Below are positions 55,481-64,000 of a stretch of DNA of 64,000 nucleotides, one piece after another (position 1 is the stretch's first letter; each line of letters starts with the position of its first letter). This stretch comes from Chondrus crispus (taxonomy: Eukaryota > Rhodophyta > Florideophyceae > Gigartinales > Gigartinaceae), in the NCBI RefSeq assembly GCF_000350225.1, contig NW_005179373.1, positions 248,001 through 312,000 of the forward strand, written 5' to 3'. The notes beneath the pieces were generated by a model. The model had not been told where the DNA came from. It made no database searches and saw only the letters and a list, made by a program, of their open reading frames with translations. The position numbers and the translations under genes are program-made.

Positions 55481-55825
55481 TCGTACTCTGAAACAATATC
55501 GATTCGGAACAGGAAGTTCCAAAACAAAGGAGGTTCAAAAATGCCACAGTGGTGTAGTTGTTGTCGTCAGCCAGTCTGTTCGAGATGTTAGGAGACATGG
55601 CACACAGAGAGAAAATTGGTGCGAGCATCAATTCCTAGCCATGAATTAATTATTCTGAGAGAGGAAGCACGTCAGTCTTGCAGCTGAACATGAAACTTTC
55701 TAATACTTAAACAGCCCGGTCCCCCGCCCTCATCCAACCCCCATTCACGACTTCAACACCCACATATACGTCGTCCGCTTCAACTTTCTCATCCATTCTG
55801 CGCACTCATTATTGGCACTCCCACC

Positions 55826-55980
55826 CCCACATCCGTACCTTCTCACAGCTTCGCCGTGCACCCCCACCCCCGCACACGCCCGTCCTCCCCCACAGCCGTA
55901 CCTTCTCAAAGCTTCGCGCTGCACTCCCCCCCGCACACGCCCCCCCCACAGCCGTACCTTCTCACAGCTTCGCCGTGACT
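55826..55980. repeat. Minisatellite, three units
   Basis: Units of about 54-63 bp carrying cc(g/c)taccttctcacagcttcgc, separated by ccccgcacacgccc. The third is truncated. Located between the second ORF and the right flank of the element. Confidence 0.8.
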
Positions 55981-56039
55981 TTCTTCTTAAGAAGTCGTAG
56001 AGCGTCTCTTCGATGTTCTGTATTCTACGAATTAGTAGA

Positions 56040-56240
56040 TTCTGTTCACGTACAGAGAAATGGAGAGAAACTACTTCGGTTTGGAGACGTTCTCCACCGA
56101 TTTGGAGAACATTTTGGAGAACATTTGAAAAATGTTCTCCACTTTTCTCTTTAACGTAAAATAACTCCAGTTGTATTCATCTGTTGAAAACGATTTTACG
56201 ATAGCTGGAAAGAGGGTCTCTGGGAAAACGTTTTCCGAGT
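56040..56240. repeat. Right subterminal repeat region of the element
   Basis: Mirrors the left flank, with gagacgttctcc, gatttggagaacatt, ttggagaacattt and aaatgttctccac. A 14-bp palindrome, ggaaaacgttttcc, lies at about 56225. The last part of the mirror similarity ends near 56240-56260. Confidence 0.5.
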
Positions 56241-56439
56241 CTCACAAAGAAGCCTAGCGCCGAAGCGAGCTCGTAGTATGCAATAAAATGATTTTTGAGG
56301 TCTTTAGGAATATTCTATTTTCGAGCACAGGAATATATTAGATTTAGAATTAGATCTAACACTGTAAGGTACGGACGTTACAGCGTGCCCGCGCGCATAC
56401 ATTACAGCGCGCGCGCATCAACACGTGTACCCCACGTGT

Positions 56440-56550
56440 AGCACACGTGTGCTGTCAGCCCCGACGGCTGACAGAGTTGCAGTGCGGGCCGGCCCGCACT
56501 TTCTACAGTAAGCCGATCACAGTACAGTCCGTACTGTACTGTAGACGATT
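56440..56550. repeat. Hairpin cluster
   Basis: Three consecutive stems: ctgtcagcc-ccgac-ggctgacag, the 20-bp perfect palindrome agtgcgggccggcccgcact, and acagtacag-tccgta-ctgtactgt. The surroundings are GC-rich with cacgtgt words. No gene. Confidence 0.8.
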
Positions 56551-56569
56551 AATGAACTTGTACAATAAA

Positions 56570-57220
56570 TATAGGGAGAGACCGCGGGCGGAGGGGGGCC
56601 AGGCTAGGCAACCTTCCACCGACGGTCTACCTCCCAGCTTACTCTTAACTTGCGCCCGACCGACCGGCGTCTCTTAAGTGGCCACCGCGCGGGTAGTGGA
56701 CGCTCGCGACCATCTGCGAGCTCGGATCCGCCTCCGCCCGTCAGTACCGGATCGTCAACCGGTACTGCTCCGGGGCGTCGAAGCGTTGATCCGCTCGCCT
56801 ACTCGCGCGTCCCGGCCGACACCGCTCTACCACCCGCTACCGGCCCGTGCCAGGTGGCGTGGGTCCAAGACCCTCGGTACCGCCGATCCAGGGTCTTCGC
56901 GCCGAACGCCGCAAACACCCCTCCTCCGTGTGTGGGTGTTTATGCCACACGGCCCTTTTGTTGTTGAGGTGGCGAGGTGCGAGGGGATGGACCACGGGTC
57001 GTACGCGATTGGATTGGAGGGAAGATGCCCGTTCTTCTGCCCCAGAAGGAGGCCGAGTGACAAAGGTTGTCAGGGCGCCCCATGATGCAGCGGTGCGCCA
57101 CCACCGAGGGCGAGACTGTGGAGGGCACAAGCTGCGTTGGCAAAGCGGAGGGAGGCAGGGATGAAGATTGGGGTGACGGAAGGGGGCGTTGCCGACGAGG
57201 GCAGGGAAGCCGTTAATGGA
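56570..57220. other. GC-rich stretch, no gene seen
   Basis: Open frames occur on both strands because stops are rare. No domain is recognisable, and I call no gene. Confidence 0.4.
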
Positions 57221-57234
57221 GGTGAGTGGATGCG

Positions 57235-57430
57235 GAGGAAGAGCTAGCGTGGGGGACGTTTTGTGGGGCAGGTGAACGAGAGGTTGTGTTTGGGAGAGTT
57301 GGGGGGACCTGAGGGATTGTAATATGGAACAGGTGAAGGGGGGTTTTATGGAGCAGGTGAGCGTGAGTATGCGTGGAACAGGTGAGCAGGAGGTTGTGTG
57401 GGGCAGGTGAGCAGGAGGTTGTATGAAGAG
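57235..57430. repeat. Minisatellite, about 25-bp unit
   Basis: About five imperfect units of the form gg(a/g)(a/g)caggtgagcaggaggttgtgt. The best-preserved copies lie between 57340 and 57425. Confidence 0.75.
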
Positions 57431-57599
57431 AAGCGTAAGGTTGTGTGGGGAGAAGCAGAAACTTTTGGTAAGGAAAGAAAAGACGAGTTGAGTTTTAAGG
57501 TTGATGTTTGGCAGGCTGCAGTATGCATCTAAAGCCATCAGATCCACACCACATGCAGACTTTGGAATTAGGGTGAGGGCCCCCATTCACGATCGAGAT

Positions 57600-59000
57600 G
57601 CCCAGCCTTGTCTTCCAGTTACAATTTCTTGAGCTTATTGAGAGCCTTTTACGCGGGTGACTCATGAGTTGCGGTCAATGTATATCCATGATCTACGTCC
57701 TTCCACACGCGCTTCGCTAATCTGTCTTTGGCGCTGCGAAGCTGGCAGTCGATGTAGAACACCGTCTTGATTTACAGAGGGAATCGAGCTATATCGTGTG
57801 AAAGCTCTCCCTATTTACCCATCCCACATCCGTGTCACCCTCAGTTCGACCCCTACCAATTTCCCCCACATCATTTATCGTTCTTGATCAACAACAAGTA
57901 TTCGAGTACGACCGATCGTAGTTCACACAGCTGTGCGCCGGGAAATAAAATGGAAGACCTCATTCATCACCTAACTGTATTGTGCCATGTTTAACCTGTA
58001 ACCTTGTACGAAATAGCTTGACCTCACAATTACCATCAACAATAACTCTACGGTGGCGTAGTCAAGTGTTTATTGTGGTTGCTTGCAAGGCTGAGAGGCA
58101 TCTTCCCTTCGAGTATGGTTTCCCCACGTTCTTACTGCGGCTGTGTGCACGCCTGGCCGAGGTACTGGCCGCTCCGAAATCGACCGTTTCCGCTTTAATG
58201 TACCCCTCCCGCCGTTCAGGCGGGCAACAAACGGATTGGACAAATCAGCTGGGCCGCCTCCCCCTGCAACATCATAATTAATAGTGTGAACGAGGGGGAT
58301 GCTGGCGGGCGTGAGATTGCGACCGCAGCTCAGCTCTTCTAACCGAGCGCGGAGGTAATCTGTAAAAGAAAATAACGCGGAGGGCCCTAGCTGGAAGGCA
58401 GCACGGAACATCTTGTAAAATGTGGCCTTAGCGTTTGCCCGCGGAAAAGGCGGAAACGGGAACGGCGGGGACGGGAAGGCGGGATCGGTAGGAACCACCC
58501 GTAGGGTCCGCGGATACGGGTATGCCAGAGACAGAACAGTATGGACCGCAGGTATGGCGGGAACAAGATGACAGAAAAGTGGGAACCGAATTGCGGGAAC
58601 GGCGAGAACTGGACGACAGGACGAGGCGACGGTGGGTACGGGTACGGTGGGGACGGGGGACGGCAGATGAAGTGAGGGGACGGGACGGAGGGCGTGGGGC
58701 TTTGATGGGGTGAGGGTCTGGTGCGCGCCTTTTTTGAAAAAGGGCGTGCACTGCGGGTGCTGGATGGTCACGCCCCTGCGTCACGGCCTACAACAGGGAT
58801 GAATGGAGATTTGGTGGCATAAAGTTAGAAAATAGTTACTTTCTCAGGACAGCTCATCACTAAATAGGAGACGACGGTCAGCTATTGGTCAGAGGGTATC
58901 ATTCTCATACTCCAGACCTTGATATGAGAAATAGGGGACGAGCCAATCAACGGCCGTAAAAAAGGGGGACGAGCCATTCATACATTGCGAAATGTTCGAA
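57600..59000. other. Intergenic with G-rich low complexity, no gene seen
   Basis: 58430-58690 is built of cgggaac/gggacgg words (quasi-tandem, G-rich on the plus strand). The long minus-strand frame there is Pro/Ser/Val-rich low complexity. Near 58930-58980 a short direct repeat, ggggacgagcca(a/t)tca, occurs twice. No gene supported. Confidence 0.5.
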
Positions 59001-59008
59001 ATGCACCG

Positions 59009-59630
59009 TGTTGCGCAACCTCACACGACTCGTGTAGTAGGACTCACTTTCACGTGCCTGGTGGACACGCGGACAAGGTTTTGGATTGTTTTGACTTACT
59101 TTCAAAGTTTCGGATGGTTTTGGGGTTTTGACTTAGAGGTTCTAATTGACGCTCTGTCTTAGTCCGCTTTGGAGGCTTCGATGGTTAGTCGGTTGTTGTG
59201 CGTGCCTCTCCAACTCCCCGTCGCTCCGTCCGGGACCTTTATAGAACTTTAGAACGTAGCTACTCTACAGGTAGAATTGCCTAGACTACACTAAAATCAA
59301 ACTTTTCCATTAAAAACCCTACTAAAATGCCTCTTCTGGCCATGTTCTCACTCCTCCACCCGTCTCACCATGGTCCTCGTCGCCTGCAGGATCCCCTTCG
59401 GATCCTGCTGGCGCTGACCGTGTCACACGGACGACGGTCGTCCTCGGGGACTCTTTTTGCTATAGAGTCCCCATTTCTTTACAAAGAGGACGACCTCTCG
59501 GTCATGGTGAGCTCTGTGGTGACGTGTACTGTACTGTACACGTCACGTACAGTACGCCCCTGTCCCGCTCAGCTCTTAATTACAGTCTAAAGTTTACTGT
59601 CAAGAGGCTGAGCTGGACCCGATCTTTACA
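59009..59630 (-). repeat. Putative 3' LTR
   Basis: Its start (minus-strand TGTAAAGATC at 59630) is well placed, one base after the polypurine tract. The other end is a guess: minus-strand ...GCGCAACA at 59009 would give TGT...ACA ends and 622 bp. Without the 5' LTR in the window neither length nor ends can be confirmed. It contains the hairpin cluster 59386-59546. Confidence 0.45.
59386..59546. repeat. Four successive hairpins inside the putative LTR
   Basis: Stems are gcaggatcc/ggatcctgc (59386-59408, 5-nt loop), gaccgt/acggtc (59416-59439), and a two-storey stem of ggtcgtcctc/gaggacgacc (59436-59495) enclosing ggggactct/agagtcccc. The last is gtgacgtgtac/gtacacgtcac (59519-59546). The second and third overlap and are alternatives in part. 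Confidence 0.85.
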
Positions 59631-59631
59631 A

Positions 59632-59644
59632 CTCCTCCCCTTTC
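59632..59644 (-). promoter_or_regulatory. Polypurine tract
   Basis: Minus-strand GAAAGGGGAGGAG directly before the TGTAAAG of the 3' LTR; it is the usual primer for plus-strand DNA synthesis. Confidence 0.8.
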
Positions 59645-59650
59645 AAGACA

Positions 59651-61140
59651 TTATTCGTCCGCGAATAAGTGATCGTTGTACGTTTGAATGAGGTCTGGTG
59701 TGATTGCAGGGTCGTCTTTGTCTATCCATGTGTCGTCAATTGGATTGGTGTTCCTGCAGTGCACAAGGAACTGTACTTTTCCGTCGTATATGCGATGAGT
59801 CATAATTCATTCAATGAGTTTCTTGTCTGCAGTTGTATGGATCTTGAACTTGGTTGGTTCTTGTTGTCTGTTCGGGTCTTCTTGGTATGGTTTCAAAAGC
59901 GATATGTGAAATGTTGCATGAATATTTCGGTATTGCAACAGTAGTTCTAATTGGTATGCACACTTGCTAGGACTTCCAATACTGTGAATGGTCCGATGTA
60001 TTTCGGAGCGAATTTCTTGGTTCTACCTGGATTGATTGGTAGATTCTTGGTTGATAGCATAACTTTGTCGCCTATCTTGAATGTTAATTGTTTTCGATGT
60101 TTATTAATTGTGTCGGGGTTTCTTGCGTTGGTTTGGTTGAATGATTCTTTTGCGAGTTTAGTTGCAGTGTCGAGTTCCTGAAGAAAACGATCTGCAGACG
60201 TGTTTCTTGAGTGCATTTTCGCTTATATCTGAATGAATTATATCAGATATTGCGAAAGGGTGTTGACCGTACTCCAAAAAGAATGGTGTTTGGCGAGTAG
60301 TATCGTTGACATGATTGTTGTAAGCAAATTCTACTCCTGGTAAATATTTTCCCAGTCTTTCCGAGTGTAGCTTACATAACAGCGTAGAATTTTCTGAAGT
60401 GTGCGAAATGCTCTTTCAGACTGTCCATCAGTCTGTGCGTGAAATGATGTTGAGAACTTAAGTTTAACTTTAGGCATCTTCATGAGTTCAGTCCAGAAGG
60501 ACCCGAATCTTGTATCTCGATCTGATATTATTTTTCGCAGTAGTCCATGGTGTTTGTTTATTTCTTTGCAGAACGTTGTTGCTATGGTTTTGGCGCTGTT
60601 GTCCGATCGGAGTGGTATAAAGTGTGTTCTTTTTGATAGTTTATCTACAACGACCATAATTGCGGTTTTACCGTCCATTGTTTTAGGTAAATCGAATATG
60701 AAGTCCATTGAAATGACTTCCCATTTCTTAGTTGGAGGTGGAAACGGTCTTAGGTTTCCAAGTTGGTTCTGAGTTGAGCTCTTTGCCTCTTGGCATTGAA
60801 GGCATTTTTCACGTAATTGTGGATATCTTTCGTCATAGTTGGCTAATAATAATGCCTTGATATAAGTGAAGCCGTTCTATTACTTCTTCTATGCGATCCA
60901 AATAATTATTCGTGGTTATCTTGTAATATGATCCTTCGGAGTTCTCCTTTTGGTATGCATAGCGTTTTGCCGAAATACAACCGTTGTCCCGTTTTTGTAC
61001 AGGGCTCTACTGGATCCTGGAATTTTTCTTTGAACAATTCGTCGTTCTCATAGACTTCTTGTAGATTCCGTAATGTTTCTTGGCTTACATTCACCATTGT
61101 GAATGCCATTAACTGCTTTACTCTATTTTATGATGTATGA
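59651..61140 (-). pseudogene. Integrase, GPY/F domain and chromodomain (broken)
   Basis: The H2C2-side linker is readable at 61109-60906 (YFGKTLCIPKGELRRIIL). The DDE core is at 60708-60331, with DFIFDLPKTMDGKTAIMVVV, SDRDTRFGSFW and the catalytic Glu in HAQTDGQSERAFRTL. The GPY/F module is at 60216-59947 (IGDKVMLSTKNLP, KFAPKYIGPFTVLEV). After a frameshift the frame continues with LLQYRNIHATFHISLLKPYQ and a chromodomain at 59803-59651 (HRIYDGKVQFLVHCRN, DDTWIDKDDP). The aromatic cage position usually written WK is CR here. Chromodomains steer such elements to heterochromatin. Confidence 0.85.
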
Positions 61141-61199
61141 TGTACTTCTTTATATTGTCGAGATAGTGCATCAGCTACGACGTTTGATTTTCCCCTGAT

Positions 61200-62345
61200 T
61201 TAATCAATAGAATAGTCGAATTCTTGCATGAATTCAACCCATCTTGCTTGTCTTCCAGATAACGTTTTCTGTGTATCCAGATATTTTAACGGATGATGAT
61301 CATTCATGATCTTGAATTTAGAACCATGTAAGTATGGTCTCCTCGTATGCAGGGCATAGATGATAGCTAAGAGCTCTCGCTCATGCGTACTGTATCCTTG
61401 CTCTGCTGGGTTCAGTTTTCTAGAAGCGTATGCCACAGGTCGACATGCGGATTCGTCGGTTTGGGTCAGCACCGCTTCGACACCTGTTTGAGATGCGTCT
61501 GCAGTTAGTTGATATGGCAGATTTGGATCTGCACATCTTAGCACTGGTGCTTCTGTTAATCGCTGCTTTAGCTCCTGAAATGCTAAAGCTTGCGGCTTTT
61601 CCCATTTCAAGGGATTATTTTTTCGAATAAGGTTTGAAAGAGGGGTCGCAATTGTTGCAAAGTCTTTTACAAACCTTCTGTAGTAATTACAAAATCCTAT
61701 AAAGCTTTGCACTTGTGTTACGTTTTGTGGCGCTTCCCAGTTCTTCACTGCTTCAATTTTCTTTGGGTTTACTTGAATACCGTCTTTGCTAATGATGTGT
61801 CCTAGGTATTCAATGTTTTGATATAGAAGTTCACATTTTGATAGCGTCCCATACAGCTTGTGTTCTCTCAATAGGATTAATACTGTTTTGAGGTGTTTCA
61901 CGTGCTCTTCTTTCGTTTTGCTGTAAACAAGTATATCGTCAAGATATACAAGAACAAATGTATCTAAAAAGAGCCTAAATGTGTTGTTCATTAATGTTTA
62001 AAACATCCAGGTGCTCCTGTTAAGTCGAATGGAGTCACCAAGTATTCGTATTGTCCGTACCTCGTCCTAAAAGCAGTTTTCTCTATGTCTGAGTCTTTCA
62101 GCCTTATTTGATGATATCCAGATCTAGGATCCAGCGTCGAGAAGTATTTAGCTTTACCGACTTGATCCCATACTTCATCAATTCTTGGTAATGGAACCTG
62201 GTTTTTATCGTTTTTTTTGTTCAATGCTCTGTAATCTATAAACATTCGGAGAGTTCCATCTTTTTTAGGTGTAAATAGTACTGGACTTCCCCAAGGGCTT
62301 ATGCTTGGTCTGATAAATCCTAGGGATAGAGCCTCTTCAATCTTT
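61200..62345 (-). pseudogene. Reverse transcriptase and RNase H (broken)
   Basis: RT begins near 62340 ([20 protein letters not shown]). [35 protein letters not shown] and [14 protein letters not shown] follow. A one-base deletion at about 61992 shifts the frame before MNNTFRLFLD, then VYLDDILVYS with the catalytic YLDD. RNase H follows, with LTADASQTGVEAVL, RELLAIIYALHTRRPYL and the catalytic Asp in MNDHHPLKYL. A second shift lies just upstream, near 62345 ([11 protein letters not shown] region). Confidence 0.9.
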
Positions 62346-62504
62346 TTTCATTTCTTCAAGTTCTTTTCTTGAGAGCTTATAGATTGGCCCCATCTTGGGT
62401 TTTGCACCTTCTCCAAATCTATACTCATTTCTACCGATTGTTTTGGCGGTAGTCCATGCCGTAACTCTTTGGAAACACATCTTTGTATTCTTCCATCATA
62501 CCCT

Positions 62505-62990
62505 TTAATTCTTCATTTTTAAGCTCTTCACGACCTTCCCCTGTTCTTTTTTCTTCACTGTTTTTAATACTACATGATATATCATACTCTTTTGCTTTTT
62601 TGCTAGTCTCACGAGCTGCTTACTCGTCAACATGAATGTAGGGTGGGATTCCCCATGTTGAAGAGCCTCTGCGTCCAGAGTTATTACTCCAGATCCTTCT
62701 TTGAGAAGCATACGGTTATCTTTCCAGTTGATTATTGGGTTGGCTTCAGATAGCCACGCCTTGCCTAAGACTAAGTCGTAGGCGATCCAGTCCACTACGT
62801 ATGGCCGTACGTTGATGGTAGCTTCTCCAATCCGTATGTTTAGATTCTCGCAACACCGTTCCGTTGGAACTAGTGTTCGGTCCCATAGTTCTGCATTGAG
62901 ACTTGTTTTCTCTCCTTTCATTTTCAATTTTTCTGCATATTTCTTTGAGATTACGATCCCCTCTCACCCACTATCCACAAGGATGTTACA
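62505..62990 (-). pseudogene. Aspartic protease domain (broken)
   Basis: The active-site triad LVDSG is readable at about 62980 and is followed by a TGA codon where a residue such as Cys or Ala is expected. After that the frame resumes with EGIVISKKYAEKLKMKG. The C-terminal half shows WIAYDLVLGKAWLSEANPII, the second conserved strand of retropepsins. Confidence 0.8.
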
Positions 62991-63246
62991 TGAGAAGTTG
63001 GCGGTACTACAATGTACCCCTCCCATGTAAACCAGTAGGCTTTGTCTCTGTGATTTTCTCCTTTTCCTGTATGGTGAAAATGCACATAGTTCCACAGTAC
63101 TATTTTCTCTACTTGATATCTCCGACCTAAGGTCTCCTTTATGTGCTTTTTGTATTTTCTGGTTTTTGTGTTTTTTGATTTGTTTTTATGGAAGTAGGCA
63201 ATTTTACAAGTTTCCACTGATGTGCCGAGACCCTTCAGTGGAACTG

Positions 63247-63516
63247 CTAGTTTTTATGAGGATATGACTTGTTGTTCATGAAAGGCTTGTTGTAATGGTT
63301 ACGCGCTATGCAGTTTGATTTTGCACATACGAAACATAACCTGTTTTCGATTCTCCGCTTTTTCTCTTCGTACGAGAGTGTATTGCTTTTCTGATAAGGA
63401 TTGTTTCCTATCTGCATTGGTGTTGGTCCGCCGATAAAGTTTGAAGTAGTCCTACTCATTCCAAAGAATCCTTGGTTGTTTGTGTAGTGACTGTCAAGTC
63501 TTTCTGCGATTTTCAT
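63247..63516 (-). pseudogene. Gag C-terminus with variant zinc knuckle
   Basis: The frame reads MKIAERLDSHY..., then RRIENRLCFVCAKSNCIARN. The knuckle spacing is C-x2-C-x4-C-x4-H, a swap of the last two ligands of the canonical CCHC box. It is joined to the upstream gag part by a region with two stops that coincides with a palindrome (63541-63562). Confidence 0.75.
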
Positions 63517-63540
63517 TGCCTCTTGTAACGACGAGCTCGT

Positions 63541-63562
63541 GGCAGAACCCTAGGGTTCTGCC
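63541..63562. repeat. 22-bp perfect palindrome interrupting gag
   Basis: ggcagaaccctagggttctg-cc is its own reverse complement. On the gag strand it introduces a TAG, and the sequence beyond it (SLQEAMKIAERLDS) resumes the normal gag frame. Confidence 0.9.
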
Positions 63563-63564
63563 CT

Positions 63565-63999
63565 TTATACTTCAACACGTGTTCGAGTTTTCAGTCCTTG
63601 GTTGTAATGGAATATTTGTTCAGCCATAGTCATTGATGGAATTTGCAGTAGCCATTTTGAGAATTCCCTGTTGTATTCAGCCACTTGGGTTAGTTTACCC
63701 ATCTGTTCTATATTGCTAAGTGTTTTCCTGGCGGTAAGCTCCCTGTTTACTGGTTCGAGGTAGCTAAGGATCTCTCTTTGGAAGACCTCATATGTCTGTA
63801 GCGGCGTGCTGTTCAGAGTGACTAGTTCCCACCATTGTAATCTTGCTCCTCCCATATAGCTCACTGCGTCCTTGATACGGTTGATGTCGTTGGGTACATT
63901 TGGTTGCGTTGAAAATATGTTGTCTAAACTTTTAAGCCAGCTTCGCACGTTTAGATCTGTAAACTTTTCCGGTTTACTTGTTTTTAGTCTTTCAATGTG
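63565..63999 (-). pseudogene. Gag capsid region, truncated by the window edge
   Basis: Retrotransposon gag domain: LKTSKPEKFTD then VRSWLKSLDNIF, YMGGARLQWWELV, SYLEPVNRELTARKTLSNIE, YNREFSKWLLQIPSM and MAEQIFHYNQGLKTRTRVEV. The frame is still open at 63999, so the protein starts outside the window. It ends in a TAA three codons before the palindrome. Confidence 0.85.
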
Positions 64000-64000
64000 T

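Larger units (their letters stand above)
49985..56260 (+). mobile_element. Two-ORF DNA transposon: piggyBac-like DDE plus PD-(D/E)XK nuclease
   Basis: Two long open frames (50241-52472 and 53243-55480) sit between flanks that both carry many copies of ttctcc/ggagaa. Examples are gagaatgttctcc and gagaacgttctcc at 50100-50215, and gagacgttctcc, ggagaacattt and atgttctcc at 56080-56140. They also share agaatctac and gaaaagtg words in inverted orientation. Such mirrored subterminal repeats suit a DNA transposon. I could not define exact ends or a target duplication. Only part of the boundary region matches, so the limits are approximate. The interior holds tandem repeats (52440-53000), minisatellites (55826-55980) and palindromes. 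Confidence 0.55.
59009..64000 (-). mobile_element. Ty3/gypsy chromovirus-type LTR retrotransposon, partial and degenerate
   Basis: Read on the minus strand from the right edge the order is gag, zinc knuckle, protease, reverse transcriptase, RNase H, integrase, GPY/F, chromodomain, polypurine tract and 3' LTR. This gene order with integrase last and a chromodomain defines the chromovirus branch. The 5' LTR and the start of gag lie outside the window. Frames are broken by several stops and single-base shifts, so this copy is dead. The sequence is otherwise well preserved, suggesting a fairly recent insertion. Confidence 0.9.

Noticed and set aside
56837-57586. Minus-strand ORF of 249 codons
   Set aside because: Overlaps a 25-bp minisatellite and GC-rich DNA; the text is Pro/Leu/Thr-rich and repetitive.
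59669-60772. Plus-strand ORFs over the integrase region
   Set aside because: Shadows of the minus-strand integrase, which carries the catalytic motifs.

Overview
The window is nuclear DNA of a eukaryote with compact genes and little splicing. Recognisable genes have zero to three GT-AG introns of about 71-140 bp, intergenic spacers are short inside gene clusters, and the clusters are separated by long repeat-rich stretches. Products include subunits of RNA polymerase I, mitochondrial complex I, MICOS and SF3b, a meiotic MutS homologue, a probably organelle-targeted PurN and a DDT/WHIM chromatin factor. This style fits a red alga (Chondrus-like florideophyte). That is an inference from gene style; no marker in the window proves it.

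Layout. 1-13.4 kb: repeat-rich left arm with decayed coding sequence (UPF1-like helicase remnant, an unrecognised broken ORF, a PIF1-like helicase with frameshifts), several near-perfect palindromes of about 55 bp, an assembly gap inside an inverted repeat, and a complete but dead Tc1/mariner element at 11.73-13.32 kb. 13.8-20.1 kb: first gene cluster, with RPA49-like, a YjbQ-family protein (including a predicted 5-nt microexon), a small membrane protein, an NDUFA3-like complex I subunit, a pogo-type transposon remnant and a secreted-type acyl-protein thioesterase. 20.1-30.2 kb: repeats, including C-rich blocks, a family of hairpin-bearing repeat units and a repeat shared with 1.4-1.9 kb. 30.2-45.0 kb: second gene cluster, with a five-TM protein, MIC19-like, SF3B6, PurN, MSH5, PRA1, a DDT/WHIM protein and ZNF593/Bud20-like. 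45.2-50.0 kb: an unknown broken ORF, then a GC-rich block without assignable genes. 50.0-56.3 kb: a large mobile element with two ORFs (743 and 745 codons). 56.3-59.0 kb: minisatellites and hairpins. 59.0-64.0 kb: a degenerate Ty3/gypsy chromovirus on the minus strand that runs off the right edge.

The most interesting items are four. (1) The 50-56 kb element combines a piggyBac-like DDE domain (first ORF) with a SAP-like region, a YqaJ-like PD-(D/E)XK nuclease core, a GGVD motif and a Cys-rich tail (second ORF and its readthrough). (2) A recurrent class of near-perfect palindromes of about 50-61 bp with unrelated sequences and loops of 0-14 nt; several lie in mobile-element DNA and two sit head to tail inside an open frame. 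(3) A 5-nt microexon is needed to keep the YjbQ gene in frame. (4) Hairpin repeat families occur in the 24-27 kb region and in the putative LTR.

The housekeeping genes do not form one pathway. The cluster mixes mitochondrial inner-membrane (NDUFA3-like, MIC19), RNA (SF3B6, RPA49, ZNF593), meiosis (MSH5), purine (PurN) and vesicle-trafficking (PRA1) functions. Several neighbours are transcribed divergently or convergently with gaps of a few hundred bases.
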